Source: Ornithodoros turicata (Eukaryota > Arthropoda > Arachnida > Ixodida > Argasidae). Taken from it: DNA of 64,000 nucleotides. This document shows, one piece after another, positions 23,888-34,042 of the stretch; within the stretch, counting starts at the first letter, position 1; every line of letters starts with the position of its first letter. Below the pieces are notes generated by a model. The model had not been told where the DNA came from, ran no database searches, and saw nothing but the letters and a program-made list of their open reading frames with translations. The translations under genes and the position numbers were made by a program. Where the stretch lies: the NCBI RefSeq assembly GCF_037126465.1, contig NC_088202.1, positions 100,843,962-100,907,961 on the forward strand, in the 5' to 3' direction.

Positions 23888-24478
23888 ACTAACTACTTTT
23901 AGATTGAGTAGTTTAACTAGTAGTTCAACTACTTTTCAGGGGAGTAGTTAAAACTACTTCTTTAACTACTGCAATGTAGTTTAACTACATCTACAACTAC
24001 TTAACGTTGTCCATCAACACCAATCCCTTGTAGTGTTCTTGGACACCTAAATATGAATCACAAGCAATGATAAACTTTGGCTCAAGCCATTGCTACTATC
24101 GTCAAATACAAAGCTTGCGGCGAGATTCTTTCTGTGTCTACGCGATAAACTAAGTTGCAGAATTATTTCACAGCAAATGAGGCTTCACTAGACAAGCATT
24201 AAAAGTGAAGATTTAGTACACATGCACGACACAATTGCTCTGCACCTCCGTCCTCATCAAACAAGTAGCTCAAGGTAAAAGTCGGAACCACAATCGTGCC
24301 GTAAAGATTGCGGCAAAATCGGAAGTAGTTGGCACCTTCAGTAACCTAACTACTGTAGTTAACTACTTAGAATAGTAGTTTAACTAGTAGTTGCCACTAC
24401 ATTTCTGCAAGTAGTTGATAACTACTTTTTTACAATCAAGTAGTTTAACTACATGTAGTTAACTACTGGCCATCACTG
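23888..24478. mobile_element. palindromic-word-array element E3 (AGTAGTTTAACTACT)
   Basis: Both ends carry arrays of AGTAGTTTAACTAC words, about 110 bp at the left and 140 bp at the right; the middle is unique. The right end finishes GGCCATCACTG, i.e. CAGTGATGGCC inward, a CAGTG-type hAT-like terminus. The left terminus is missing where it abuts foldback B, so the left end is probably truncated. A fragment of the same family lies at 27303-27385. Confidence 0.6.
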
Positions 24479-24592
24479 GGTAAGACTCATTCATAAAAGC
24501 GCACTTTTTTGCGTATATACGAGGTTATACGGTGGTTCCATAAGTTTCCGGCCCGACCAACTTTTAATAGTCATAGAGATGAAACAGGTGTA

Positions 24593-25912
24593 TCACTTTT
24601 CGACATAGTCACCCTTAACTTCGATGCACTTTTGACACCTTTCAACCAGCATTCTTATACCCTTGAAAAAATAGTCCGAATTTTTGTCCGCAAAATGCTG
24701 GAAAACTGCCTCTTGCACCTCACTATCGTTTTGAAATCTCCGTCATCTGAGATCCCTCTTCAAGTAGTAGTCACTCGGTGCCAAGTCTGGACTGTAGGGT
24801 GAGTGGTGGATTTCTTCAAAGCCGCACTCCTTCAGTGCAGCCTTGGCAACAGAAGCCGTGTGGACAGGGGCATTGTCCTGGAGCAACCGGACACCTCGAC
24901 TCAACCTTCCGCGCCTCTTTTCCTTGATGGTGTCTCGCAGTCGCTGCAGGAGGAGGAGGAGTGTCGTTTGGAGGAACCCGAGAGGGTTGCCTGCCTGCCT
25001 GATTAGGCGGCATGTTTCTCGGGAAGGGAAGGGTGGTGGAGAGGAGGAGAGGAAAGGGTGAAGTGGAAGACCGAGCGGAATCCGCTCGGGGGGAGGATAG
25101 CTGCGTCCATGGGCCGACTTCAGGGGAACTGTGCCGGCATACGCCTATTACACATCTGAGGGAAACCCAGGAAAAACCCCAGACGGCACAGCCGGCCCGC
25201 GGATTCGAACCGCGGACCTCCCAGTCTCCAAGCGCACGCGTTACCGCTGCGCCACCGGAGCTGGTCGGTGCAGGAGTGAAGCATAATAAGTCGCATTCAC
25301 TGTGGTGTTCCTCTCTTTGAAGTCGATGAGGAGGATCCCGTGACAATCCCAAAATATTGTTGCCATGATCTTCTTTGTGGATTGTGTGACCTTGGCTTTT
25401 CTTGACGGTGCTTGAGGGTGCTGGTTTGCGCCATTCCATCGACTCCTTTTTCGAAAGGGGATCATAGTAGAGTACCATAATCTCATCCCCTGCGACAATT
25501 GACTTCAATCTTTCTTCTTCGTTCTCTTGGCAGAGCTCCAAAAAACTCTTCGGCACAGACGACGCGCTGTTGCTTTTGAACTGACGAGAGAAGTCGTGGC
25601 ACCCATCTCGCACTGACCTTTTTCATGTGAAGGCCCTCGCCGATGATGCAAAAAACGGTTGTTTTGGAAAGCCCCAGCCTTTCTGAGATTTCCTTCACCT
25701 TCAGACGCCTGTCGCTCAGCACTTCCTCCTCGACATGGATCATCTTCAATGGACTCTCGCCCCAGTCGAAACTTCTTAGCCCAGTCTTTTACCGTTGTGT
25801 ACGACGGAGAGGCTTCCCTGTACACGTTGTCCAGTCGCGCTTTAATTTCCTTAGGCGAAAGTCCCTCTTTTGTCAAGAATTTTATCACAGCGCGGTACTC
25901 GACTTTTTCCAT
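24593..25912 (-). pseudogene. mariner transposase, disrupted
   Basis: The frame starts at the ATG whose complement is 25910-25912 and reads MEKVEYRAVIKFLTKEGLSP, the N-terminal helix-turn-helix region. It continues through the paired-like linker (LKVKEISERLGLSKTTV) in a shifted frame. Catalytic pieces remain: IFWDCHGILLIDF for the first Asp, LLQDNAPVHTAS for the second and YSPDLAPSDYYL for the third, the D,D34D arrangement of mariner. At least two frameshifts and the SINE at 24953-25263, which falls between the first and second Asp, inactivate it. The reading tail GDYVEK ends at TGA near 24593. Confidence 0.8.
24953..25263 (-). mobile_element. tRNA-headed SINE inside mariner
   Basis: Minus-strand SINE flanked by an imperfect 13-bp duplication, GTCGCTGCAGGAG (24940-24952) and GTCGGTGCAGGAG (25264-25276). 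The head shows an A box in GGTGGCGCAGCGGTAACGCG and a B box in GGTTCGAATCC. The body continues GCCGGCTGTGCCGTCTGGGG. The A-box region differs from those of the other copies, while everything from GAGACTGGGAGGT onward is shared. Confidence 0.75.
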
Positions 25913-26082
25913 TTTAACTGAAGAGTGCACCTTGGCTGTTTGAAATGCTGCTCTCCAACCGACAAAAGCATGGAGAGGGTTGAGGGTGGTGCACCGGCCC
26001 TCCAACAGATGGAGCCACGCTTCCTTAATCACATTTTCAAATTCGCGCGCATTTTCTACCTCGGGCCGGAAACTTATGGAAC

Positions 26083-26814
26083 TAGAGCCCTGCACGGGCC
26101 TGGGCCCGACCCGGCCAGCGGGCCGAGCCGAGCTTGTTATTGGCTGTGTGCTCCGGGCCGGGCCGACAAAATACGCTAGCACCGCGGGCCGGGCCGGGCC
26201 CGGGCTGACAAATATGTTTCCGAGAGTCAGGCCCGGCCGGGCCACGCAGCTAATTCCACACAATGGAGATGCATTAGTTCATATCATCATGTGCTTCCGT
26301 CATTCCTGGGCATATTTTGCAAAGACAAGCAAGGGATACTGCATTAGGCATATGATTCGACCCTCTAGAACATTCTGAAAGCCACTTTACATTGCTCGTC
26401 ACTCCTCACGTATTTCACAATCACTTGGCATAGCTTGGTGAGAGGGGTATGGACTGGGAGAAGGATTTTGTCGACATCATCCTCTACCTCCGCAAAATCT
26501 TGACAGTGTAACGATAACGCCCATGCCTGCGTACGTTCTGGATTTAATTTGGTCTGGTGCTGTTATGGTGTTAAACCGCCATCACTTGTATGTTTGTCTT
26601 CTCTCCTTATAAAATTACTGATAAATTTGTTTGATAACCGCCAGAAACGCGTACGTCGCGGCTGGAAATACTATGCCGGGATCTACTCGACGGGTCACCG
26701 GGCCGGGTCGGGCCGCATAAGAATATGAAGGTCCGGGCCCGGGTTGGGCGGGGCCATTTTTCGATGCGCCCGGGCCGGGTTGGGCCCGGAAAAGTCGGCC
26801 CGTGCAGGACTCCA
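26083..26814. mobile_element. hAT MITE nested in mariner right end
   Basis: 732 bp bounded by a perfect 8-bp duplication TATGGAAC (26075-26082, 26815-26822). Ends are TAGAGCCCTGCACGGGCC and, inverted, TGGAGTCCTGCACGGGCC. Both subterminal regions are packed with GGGCCCGGGCC-like words, for example GGGCCGGGCCGGGCCCGG. No coding capacity. The duplicated bases are mariner sequence, so excision would restore the mariner TIR. Confidence 0.85.
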
Positions 26815-27133
26815 TATGGAACCACCCTCGTATGTTTCCGCCTGATCGTGACACCATTCTAAATTGTACAAACATTGCAGGTGTGTGTGAAGCCACTGCC
26901 CGCTGCAGGGGCCTGACGAGTATATATGCTGCATGACTGTAGACAGGGTAGCAGCTCTTGCTGTTGACGCCGGTGTACGCTGCATCACCCAACATGTGCT
27001 GTTCCCTGATTTTTGCACACGCCGGGAACTGTTGATCGTCGGCGCTCTGTATCGGCGACACAGCCGTCAGCTACGGCCACTGGATCCGAACGATAACAGG
27101 TGTAAACGATGAAAGATGGAAGCCACTGAAAAG

Positions 27134-27209
27134 GTTAGCCAGCTGAAGGACTCGAACCCGCATCTTTTGGATTGCCGGTCCTGGGCTCTACCAATTGAGC
27201 TAAGCTAAC
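27134..27209 (-). mobile_element. tRNA-like SINE copy (single)
   Basis: Minus strand reads GTTAGCTTAGCTCAATTGGT, continues through a GGC-type anticodon arm and a B box GGGTTCGAGTCC, and closes with AGCTGGCTAACC, so cloverleaf arms can be drawn. It belongs to the same family as the tandem copies at 32432-32847. A position-33 C instead of U argues against a working tRNA gene. Confidence 0.6.
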
Positions 27210-27302
27210 ACACCTCCCCAGCGACTTCCAAGGGTGCGTCATCTGAAGGGACAAACAAACCACTTGTGATTCTGAACTTGCACTATTGTTCATAGCAGAG
27301 AC

Positions 27303-27385
27303 GAGCTGACTACTTTTTAGTAGTTTAACTATAACGACTAACTACTGTGTCAATTTTAGTTTAATTGCTAGCTTAACTGCATCAC
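27303..27385. mobile_element. fragment of GTAGTTTAACTAC word-array element
   Basis: Degenerate series of GACTACTTTTTAGTAGTTTA and GACTAACTACTG words matching the ends of the element at 23888-24478. One arm only. Confidence 0.45.
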
Positions 27386-27830
27386 ATGCACACTAGCTGT
27401 GTAGCAAGCACGTAGTGAAAGCGACATTCGCTGGTTGGAGTGCACTACACGAAGACGACAGTAAATCATTCCGTGTGACTGGGGTGTAATAAGCAAAAGG
27501 AGAACTGAGTGAACTGAGTTTGAGTGAACGTAAGTGCGGAAACTGAAAACTGAGCGAAGAGTGATTGACCATGAGTGGGCAAACGGAATAGCTGAAATGA
27601 GCGGTAGAGAAAGGCTCCAGATTATTGGGGGCGCGGATCAGTCGACACGACGACCTACCCCTCTTCTACTGTCATCCTAGCCGTCATAACGGCCCAATCA
27701 TAGGTTCTTCTCGATATCCTGACCAGTTACAACTGACGTGCAGATGATGATGTAACAATGAGGAAGATGAACCATAAAGCTTGCAGATCCGCAGGAAACG
27801 CTGAATCCCAATTAAGAACCACGGTGTTAA

Positions 27831-28297
27831 GGGCGAAACACGTGTACGGCAAAATGTACGACACGTCGTGCGACAAGTATCACAGTTTCGCGGCGCACTT
27901 GTCGCACGCTACATTTGCAGACACGTAAACGGCGACATCCCTACGACATGTCACTCTGCACCGCAGATGTTGCTTGAACAGCGCGGCGTTCCTTATTTCA
28001 TTCTTCTTTCAATATACGTAACACGACGAAATAAGCCATTCGAATGCCGATTGCCCGCCATTTTTTCTCGGACCCACCCCATCTGCAGGAGAGGCAGCAT
28101 CATTGGCAGCTTGGTTCGTGACGTCATCAGCACTGCACGACAAACCGCCGACGCGAGCGGATATATCCGAGCAGTTTTGTCGCGCTATAAGACGTGTCGT
28201 GGAGAATTGCAGCGATGACCTATTTCGCCAGAATCCGTCCCAGGATGCTTTGCGTCGCGACGCGTCACGTATTTTGTCGTACATGAGTCTCACCATA
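27831..28297. mobile_element. PIF/Harbinger-type MITE
   Basis: 467 bp flanked by TAA at 27828-27830 and 28298-28300. The inverted ends GGGCGAAACACGTGTACGGC and TGGTGAGACTCATGTACGAC match for over 35 bp into ACGACACGTCGTGCGAC. A 3-bp TAA target is typical of PIF/Harbinger, but no transposase is present. Confidence 0.6.
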
Positions 28298-28300
28298 TAA

Positions 28301-30111
28301 GGTAACGTACAAGCGAAGTAAACCCGCAAAAGTTAAGGTAATTACGGCGGGCAACTTCTGCAAACAAAGGCTTTTTGAAATGTGAGGTATTGCACCGGAA
28401 TGGCTCGTCTGACCGACGCTCTTTTCATAAACGGACGCATTAGTTTCCCCCGAATAAGCTCCGGAAGAAGCAAAAATGAAAAGCACCACTGAACGAAAAC
28501 GCCAAGAATCTTATATTACACGCACCACCGTCCGCAGGACCCCCATACTAGCCGCCACAAAAGTGCTTTATAATTGATTCCGCTCGCGTGATCAAGCCTT
28601 GGTCGCCGTACAAAACAAGTAATCCGAATAGCGGGCTTCCAATCGCGAAGAGCACCAATGCTTTCCGAGCGCCAGCAATTATTACTTGCACGATCACCGC
28701 TAAATACCTGCACCCATTCCTTCAGTGCCGCGCTTATGTTCGCCCAAGAAACAAAACGGCAAAGAAACAAAAGTAAGCAGCACAATGACACATAGAACAT
28801 TCTTCGAGCACCAAAAGAACGAACGAATCAACATGCTGCGGGCACAAAATAATGACTCGTCATTTCTGCCCTTTTTCTTCAACACGAGCAATGAACAAAG
28901 GATGCGTAAAAGTTCGCAGCGTTCAAAGGGAAGCTGTTGGAGAAAAGAAAGCTACACATTTTGAAGATGGCGCGGAGACAAAGGAAGCATAATTACACGG
29001 CCCGTGTTTTCCGAGTAAATTTCTTTCGACGGAATATGTGCGGCTCTTGTATGGCGACAGTACAAATTTATGTAATGAACATTAAGGTGTATATAACTAA
29101 TGTCAGGCACAAAAGAATGCGTTAGTTCTTAACGAGTCCAAATAAAGAAAAAGGCGTCTTCTTCGTCGTTGTACTTACAGGAAAAAAATCGTGTCTATAA
29201 TTTTGTCTCTTATATTGAAGCGAACTTGAGGCTTTGCAAGAACTTCATTCTCGGTATTTCCTCTCAGGTTCCCTTATGAAAAGATGGGACTCGACATATT
29301 TGCTCTCTGTGGTCACGGCTTTTGTCGCTGCTATCGTACACCGTGTGGAATAATTTTCAGCCCGGACCTTAAAAAAGATGACTCCAATCACATGAACACC
29401 GCTCTTTATATTTTGCACGTCAAAACCACAGCGTCGTCATCCTCAGAAAAATGGTGGTGGTAGCGTGCTATTTGCGGGTGATCTGCCTGGCTACTTTCGT
29501 CCGTGTCTGTCGTATGTTTTCCCGTGTCTCCCTTCACGTTCTCCCACAATGTTGAGTATTTTGTAGCAATTTCGACATATCGTTATTTCATACCAGCAGA
29601 AAAATTTGGTGGTATAGAAATTTTTCCCGTGGAAAAAATATATTATACGCGTTAATATAACGAAGACAACAGGTACAAAACTTACGACAGCTGGATTGGA
29701 TTGGATTGGATTGGATTTAAAAGAGAAATAATGTGGAGGTGCTGGCTGCTCCAGAACTCCTACAGGCGACTGCGCACCGACCACTAGCCAGACAATATGC
29801 TAAAAATGTAATTAGACTGCGGTACTAAATAATGATTACTGCTTTTATACAAATTTAAGCATAGACATTATACAGACTTGTTTTTTATGTTTTACAGAAT
29901 TTTTATAATACAACTGTGAGAGCAACCTAGATGTGGTTTTCACAGACATTTCATAGTCGAATATATTTCCTCGCCATTTCGTTTACGCATGGCGAGGGAA
30001 TATTCAACAGGCTGCCGCCGGCGAAGAAGCATGGTGAGAGATCGGGATGTACTTTGATGCGTGGTGCTCAGTGCTGCTACAATATGTTTTAGAGAAAGGA
30101 GTGCCCTGTAA
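28301..30111. other. intergenic, no gene recognised
   Basis: Several open frames of 60-116 codons occur but none shows recognisable domains. A four-unit GGATT array lies at 29694-29715. A local palindrome of GCGAGGGAATATTCAACA type occurs near 29960-30010. Confidence 0.4.
29694..29716. repeat. (GGATT)n microsatellite
   Basis: Four perfect GGATT units. It does not match the common arthropod telomere repeat TTAGG. Confidence 0.8.
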
Positions 30112-30811
30112 GCCCAGTTCCGACATATAGCGCTTTCCTACATAGCTCTAGAAAACTTCGCTATATTTTCCTCATCGCATAGCTGCGAACCTCTATAAAA
30201 CCACTCTTGTCGAAGTAGAGCCCCGGTCAACTTTTCTAGGTGGTGGTGGTGGTGGGTGGCGATAGGGCTTGCCGTTGTCGGCCTCACGTTCGTTGGCAAC
30301 GTCACGACTGACGCCCTGGGGGAATGTGCGTCCTGGGCCGACTTCTAAGGGAACTGTGCCGACATACGTCTGAAAGCGGAAAACCACGAAAAACCCCACA
30401 GCCGGCACGGAACGTCTTTCAGCCGCGACGTCGCGGAAGCTGGGGTTTGTTTTGCTTCCGATCACTCGAAGCAGCAAGGCGGGAAGGCGACGACGACGAC
30501 GACGTGAAAATGGGCACGAGTATCATCTGCCCGTGCATCTCTCAATTCATGGCTATTTGGTTACTATAGTTCGGTATCGCAATCACAGCATCGAAAGTGT
30601 CATCCGCGTTCATGGTACGGATATCCGGCGCGGACAATAAACAATCACGGTGGTACTAGTGCATCACGTCGCAACGAGATATCCCGTGACTGCAGCAGGA
30701 TAGCGCTCTGTACTCGGTAGTATGTGAGAACGGCAACCGGAAAAATAGCGCCAGATTTTGAGCGCTATTTTCTAGCGCTGTAAAGCGAAGCGCTGTATGT
30801 GGGAACTGGCC
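30112..30811. mobile_element. TIR element with AGCGCT-rich ends, SINE in the middle
   Basis: Inverted ends GCCCAGTTCCGACATATAGC and GGCCAGTTCCCACATACAGC, followed on both sides by GCGCT and TAGCGCTAGAAAA-like words. The SINE copy at 30239-30410 lies in its interior. The flanks are TAA on the left and TTA on the right, so a duplication is not established. Superfamily uncertain, possibly PIF-type. Confidence 0.5.
30239..30410 (-). mobile_element. SINE copy, 5'-truncated
   Basis: Minus-strand copy of the shared SINE body: a (CCA)n tail, AAGCCCTATCGCC, GTCGTGACGTTGCCAACGA, GTCGGCACAGTTCCCTTAGA and GCCGGCTGTGGGGTTTTTCG. It stops before the B box, so the tRNA head is lost. Confidence 0.65.
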
Positions 30812-31035
30812 TTAGTTAGGCGCTTCGCGGGGTTACGCGGCGTTCTTGTTCCACCTTGATGAATCACGTTTGATGAACCATGATTCGAGAAACTTTCTGG
30901 GGGGACTCCATCGTTGCTCATGAGCCATGGTTATCGCATTGTCGTAATCAAACTCGTGTCCTTCCGTCCCTTGTGTGAGCTCCTGGCACGTGACGTTGGT
31001 CAACGTTTCTTCTTCTTCATTTTTCGTGTTATGCC

Positions 31036-31163
31036 CACAAAGCAACTGTGGTTATGAGCGGCATACAGATGACTGAGAGAGGTCAGCAGGGAGCAATGGG
31101 TTAGTATGCATCCTGTGCCGACTACAGGGGGAACTGTGCCGACATTCGTCTGGAAAGTATTCG
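31036..31163 (-). mobile_element. SINE copy, truncated (subfamily with AAGCAACTGTGG tail)
   Basis: Matches the long-tail subfamily seen at 36735-36994: AAGCAACTGTGGTTATGAGC, AGTATGCATCCTG and GGGGGAACTGTGCCGACATT on the + strand. The tRNA head is missing. Confidence 0.6.
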
Positions 31164-32070
31164 AAAAAAAAAAACAAAAAAAGAAAACAGGGAAAACTTG
31201 CCTTGATGACTTCCTCGATGTACATCGCGCGAGGCATCCTATTATTGACAGGAAAAGGACATACACTCGCCAGGGATCCTGCTAGTTCGAAATTTGGTGT
31301 AGGTCTGTCCCACAGGATGTCGTGACAGCCTGAAGGATTTTTGATCATTTTTGGTGTTGTTCAGTGAAGCTGTACAGCTGAATTTGAAGACACAGCGTCG
31401 TTCGATCCTCACAGATGGTCGCAAACTTGGACTTGTCAATTATTCTCACAAGCGGTCAGTGATCGGTGTGTACGACAAAATGTGTTCCACTAAAGTAGAT
31501 GTTGAAGTATGTTCTATGGCAAAGACGGCAGCTAGAGAGTTTCCTTCTGGACTTGTGAATGGCGTTCCTCCGCCTCGGCAGGGCTATGGCCACCACACGA
31601 GTTTTTGCACCAGCGTCAACCGTGAGATGCGTGGTGTTGTTCTGCTTGAAGTAAGTCAGGCTGCTGCAGTGCGTGAGCACATCTTTCCCAAGGCCGGCGT
31701 CCATGAGAGGGCAGAGGGGCAACTGCCCCCCACCCCTGATCGTCCAAAGGGGCGTCAAAAAGACACAGTTGGGGCAGCAAGAATGTGGCGGCGCAAATTT
31801 CCCACAAAGGCGAAAAGTAGACGCCGGCCCTGGCTGGTCCAGGGCGTTCTTAGTGTTCTGATGTCCGGTTACGTCGTGTGTTCTTCTTAGTTAGGGAACG
31901 AGCTGAGCTATGTTAGGGATGAACCTGCTGCAATAGGTGATCGTGCCGAGTAGGCTTCTCTCTTCAAATACATCTCTTGGAGGGTTATGTTTAAGAAGGC
32001 TTGAATTTTAGCTGGACTTGGTTTGATGCCTCTCTCTTTGATCAGCTCGCTCTGGAATAACAAACGTTAA

Positions 32071-32292
32071 GTTGAAAGAACTGATGTTCTGAGGCTGGAA
32101 CAACCTAGAAGGGACAAGCACATACAAAGCCTCCAGCAATCCAGAAGATGTGGGTTCGAATCCTACAGCTGGCTAACCTTTTCAGTGACTTTCATATTTC
32201 ATCGTTAATTTCTTAGGCAAATTGAGGCTTTGTATGTGCTTGTCCCTTCTATGTTGTTCCAGCCTCAGAACATCAGTTCTTTCATGTTCAAC
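32071..32292. repeat. inverted repeat (hairpin) at the start of the tRNA-like array
   Basis: 32071-32133 is the reverse complement of 32224-32292 with few mismatches (key segments GAAAGAACTGATGTTCTGAG and AGGGACAAGCACATACAAAG). The loop 32134-32223 contains the second half of a tRNA-like unit including its B box, so the A-box half of the first monomer is replaced by the inverted arm. Confidence 0.8.
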
Positions 32293-32431
32293 AGTTGCCG
32301 CCTGCGTCGATCCCGTCGTATGAATGTGTGTATGAGTGAGCAAAAATGTAAGAGTGAAAGGAGGATGAGTGAGAGAGAGTGGCTGGTTTATCCCTTCAGA
32401 TGACGCACCTTGGAAGTCGCTGAATAGGCGT

Positions 32432-32517
32432 GTTAGCTTAACTCAATTGGTAGAGCCCTGGACCGGCAATCCAGAAGATGTGGGTTCGAGTCCTACAGCT
32501 GGCTAACCTTTTCAGTG
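32432..32517 (+). mobile_element. tRNA-like SINE unit, monomer 2
   Basis: Acceptor GTTAGCT pairs with AGCTGGCTAAC. The A box is TTAACTCAATTGGTAGAGC. The anticodon arm CTGGACCGGCAATCCAG would give GGC (Ala) but has C at position 33. The T arm is GTGGGTTCGAGTCCTAC. These features fit a tRNA-derived repeat better than a functional gene. Confidence 0.6.
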
Positions 32518-32761
32518 ACTTTCGTATTTCATCGTTAATTTTTTAGGCAAATTGAGGCTTTGTATGTGCTTGTCCCTTCTATGTTGTTCCAGCCTCAGAA
32601 CATCAGTTCTTTCATGTTCAACAGTTGCCGCCTGCGTCGATCCCGTCGTAGGAATGTGTGTATGAGTGAGCAAAAATGTAAGAGTGAAAGGAGGATGAGT
32701 GAGAGAGAGTGGCTGGTTTATCCCTTCAGATGACGCACCTTGGAAGTCGCTGAATAGGCGT

Positions 32762-32847
32762 GTTAGCTTAGCTCAATTGGTAGAGCCCTGGACCGGCAAT
32801 CCAGAAGATGTGGGTTCGAGTCCTACAGCTGGCTAACCTTTTCAGTG
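32762..32847 (+). mobile_element. tRNA-like SINE unit, monomer 3
   Basis: Same as monomer 2 except TTAGCTCAATTGG in the A box. The array ends shortly after it, where gypsy RT sequence resumes. Confidence 0.6.
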
Positions 32848-33256
32848 ACTTTCATCTTTCAAACATTAAGTGTCTCAAGGCAGCGTCCAGGGAGTTATTG
32901 TGCTCCACTTCGGCCTTGCAGTACACCAGGATGTCGTCGCCGATGTTTATCACACCGGGAATTCCAGCAAGTACTTGGCGAACCGTGTGTTGTAAAAGTT
33001 CAGCTGCAGCGTTTATTCCGAAGTTCAGGCGCTTGTACTTGTAGAGTCCCATGTGTGTTGCAAACGTTGTGTTGTGACGACAGTCTCCCTTTAACTCTAA
33101 ATGATGGTAGCCGTCGTCTAGATCCAGCTTCGAGAACATAACTGCGCCCATTTAAGCAGATAACTATGCCATAAGGTAACAAAGTCTTATAGCGTAGGTG
33201 TCGCTCTCGTACAATAGTGTGGTTGGCGCCGCGCATGTCAACGCTCTGACACACTT

Positions 33257-33846
33257 GTTGAATTCCAATGGTAGATTCGGAGCGCCTCCGGAGCAAGTTT
33301 TGTTGCTCCGCCGAGAGCAAGTCTGTTCGAATGGCAGATTGAGAACTGTTCTGGAGTCTTCCAGTGGGAGCTTCGGAGCGGCATTCGAGCCAAGGTCGCT
33401 CCAGGGAGCAACCCAGACTGCTCCGCCAAAATAGGCAGATTCAACCGGAACTCTACGTGACGTGTCACTGGTCGTTCGTGCTTCCTATTTCCTGTCTCTA
33501 TTTCGCCAACATGGCTGCTTTGCAACGCGTCTTCGCCGTGACTAGTATTTCGCGTCGTACGTTGGCGATTTTGTTTCATGAACGAAGCGAGAATCAGACA
33601 TTACCAGGGCAACGTTAGGAGATTAGGAGGACCTTGATGTTGCAAAACATGGCGTTATAATGGAACATGAGCATCTTCTTCTTCTTCTTCCTCCGTCTCT
33701 GGCCGCCATCCACCAAGGGAGGTTACCCAGCGCGAAGTTGTGCGGAAGTGTTCCAGTCGCAGATTCGGATCACTTGCTCTAGGCCAGATCAAGCCGCTCT
33801 ACTGCGGAGCCTGCCACTTGCTCCGACTCTGCCATTGGAATTCAAC
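33257..33846. mobile_element. TIR element with GTTGAATTCCAATGG ends
   Basis: 590 bp with inverted ends GTTGAATTCCAATGGTAGA and GTTGAATTCCAATGGCAGA, then TCGGAGC on both sides. The word TTCGAATGGCAGATT repeats internally. A short + strand frame near 33510-33615 begins MAALQRVFAVTSISRRT and might be the first residues of a lost transposase. The target duplication was not identified. Confidence 0.5.
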
Positions 33847-33957
33847 ATTGGTCAACTGCATCCGGCTTTGGAACCACGACGATGGGGGACACCCATGTTG
33901 TTGGACCTGTGGCATGTTCGACAGCATCCAGCTGTAGGGGGGGGGGGATATTTTTAT

Positions 33958-34042
33958 TGATGGCGAAAGGGCTGATGATGAGGTGATTGTGAAAGGGCTC
34001 CCCGTTGTCGGCCTCACAGAGGTGGGCAACGTCACGACTGAC
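33958..34042 (-). mobile_element. SINE tail fragment
   Basis: Minus-strand tail of the shared SINE: GTCGTGACGTTGCCCACCTC, GAGGCCGACAACGGGGAGCC. It abuts the 115-bp tandem repeat at 34043. Confidence 0.55.

Larger units (their letters stand above)
24520..26830 (-). mobile_element. mariner element with two nested insertions
   Basis: Left end at 24520 reads CGAGG (a 6-bp insertion) GGTGGTTCCATAAGTTTC; the right end, split by a hAT insert, ends GGAACCACCCTCG at 26830. Flanking TA dinucleotides fit the mariner target. Without the SINE and the hAT MITE with their duplications the element is about 1.25 kb, the usual mariner size. The transposase runs on the minus strand and is frame-broken. Confidence 0.8.
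32132..32861 (+). repeat. 330-bp tandem array with tRNA-like units
   Basis: The unit CCAGAAGATGTGGGTTCGA recurs at 32141, 32471 and 32801, giving an exact 330-bp period. The second and third monomers each contain a full tRNA-like sequence, 32432-32517 and 32762-32847; the first has only the B-box half. The spacer between them is nearly identical (GTGAGAGAGAGTGGCTGG, GATGACGCACCTTGGAAGTC). The array interrupts a gypsy pol remnant. Confidence 0.85.
31290..33245 (-). pseudogene. Ty3/gypsy pol remnant split by a tandem array
   Basis: Minus-strand decayed pol. Near 33240-33180 is VDMRGANHTIVRERH; 33151-32866 carries the RT palm with MFSKLDLDDGYHHLEL, FATHMGLYKYKRLNFG and NIGDDILVY, where the usual YxDD reads IGDD. 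The tandem array 32071-32861 follows. RT thumb pieces resume at about 32056-31900 (ERGIKPSPAKIQAFL and, in another frame, GTITYCSRFIPN), and RNase H pieces lie at about 31620-31345, including HFVVHTDH. The order palm, thumb, RNase H matches gypsy pol. There are several frameshifts, no LTRs were found, and the SINE copy 31036-31163 lies just beyond. Confidence 0.75.

Noticed and set aside
24816..25613. 265-codon minus-strand gene
   Set aside because: The frame is a chance fusion of mariner transposase sequence with a SINE insertion.
31351..31890. 179-codon + strand gene
   Set aside because: It is the antisense shadow of gypsy RNase H sequence on the minus strand.
32432..32847. Two functional tRNA-Ala(GGC) genes
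   Set aside because: Cloverleaf arms can be drawn, but position 33 is C rather than U, copies are embedded in a 330-bp tandem spacer, and a dispersed copy exists at 27134-27209. A tRNA-derived repeat fits better.
32132..32861. CRISPR array
   Set aside because: Units are 330 bp and nearly identical throughout; this is a tandem tRNA-like repeat in a eukaryotic genome.
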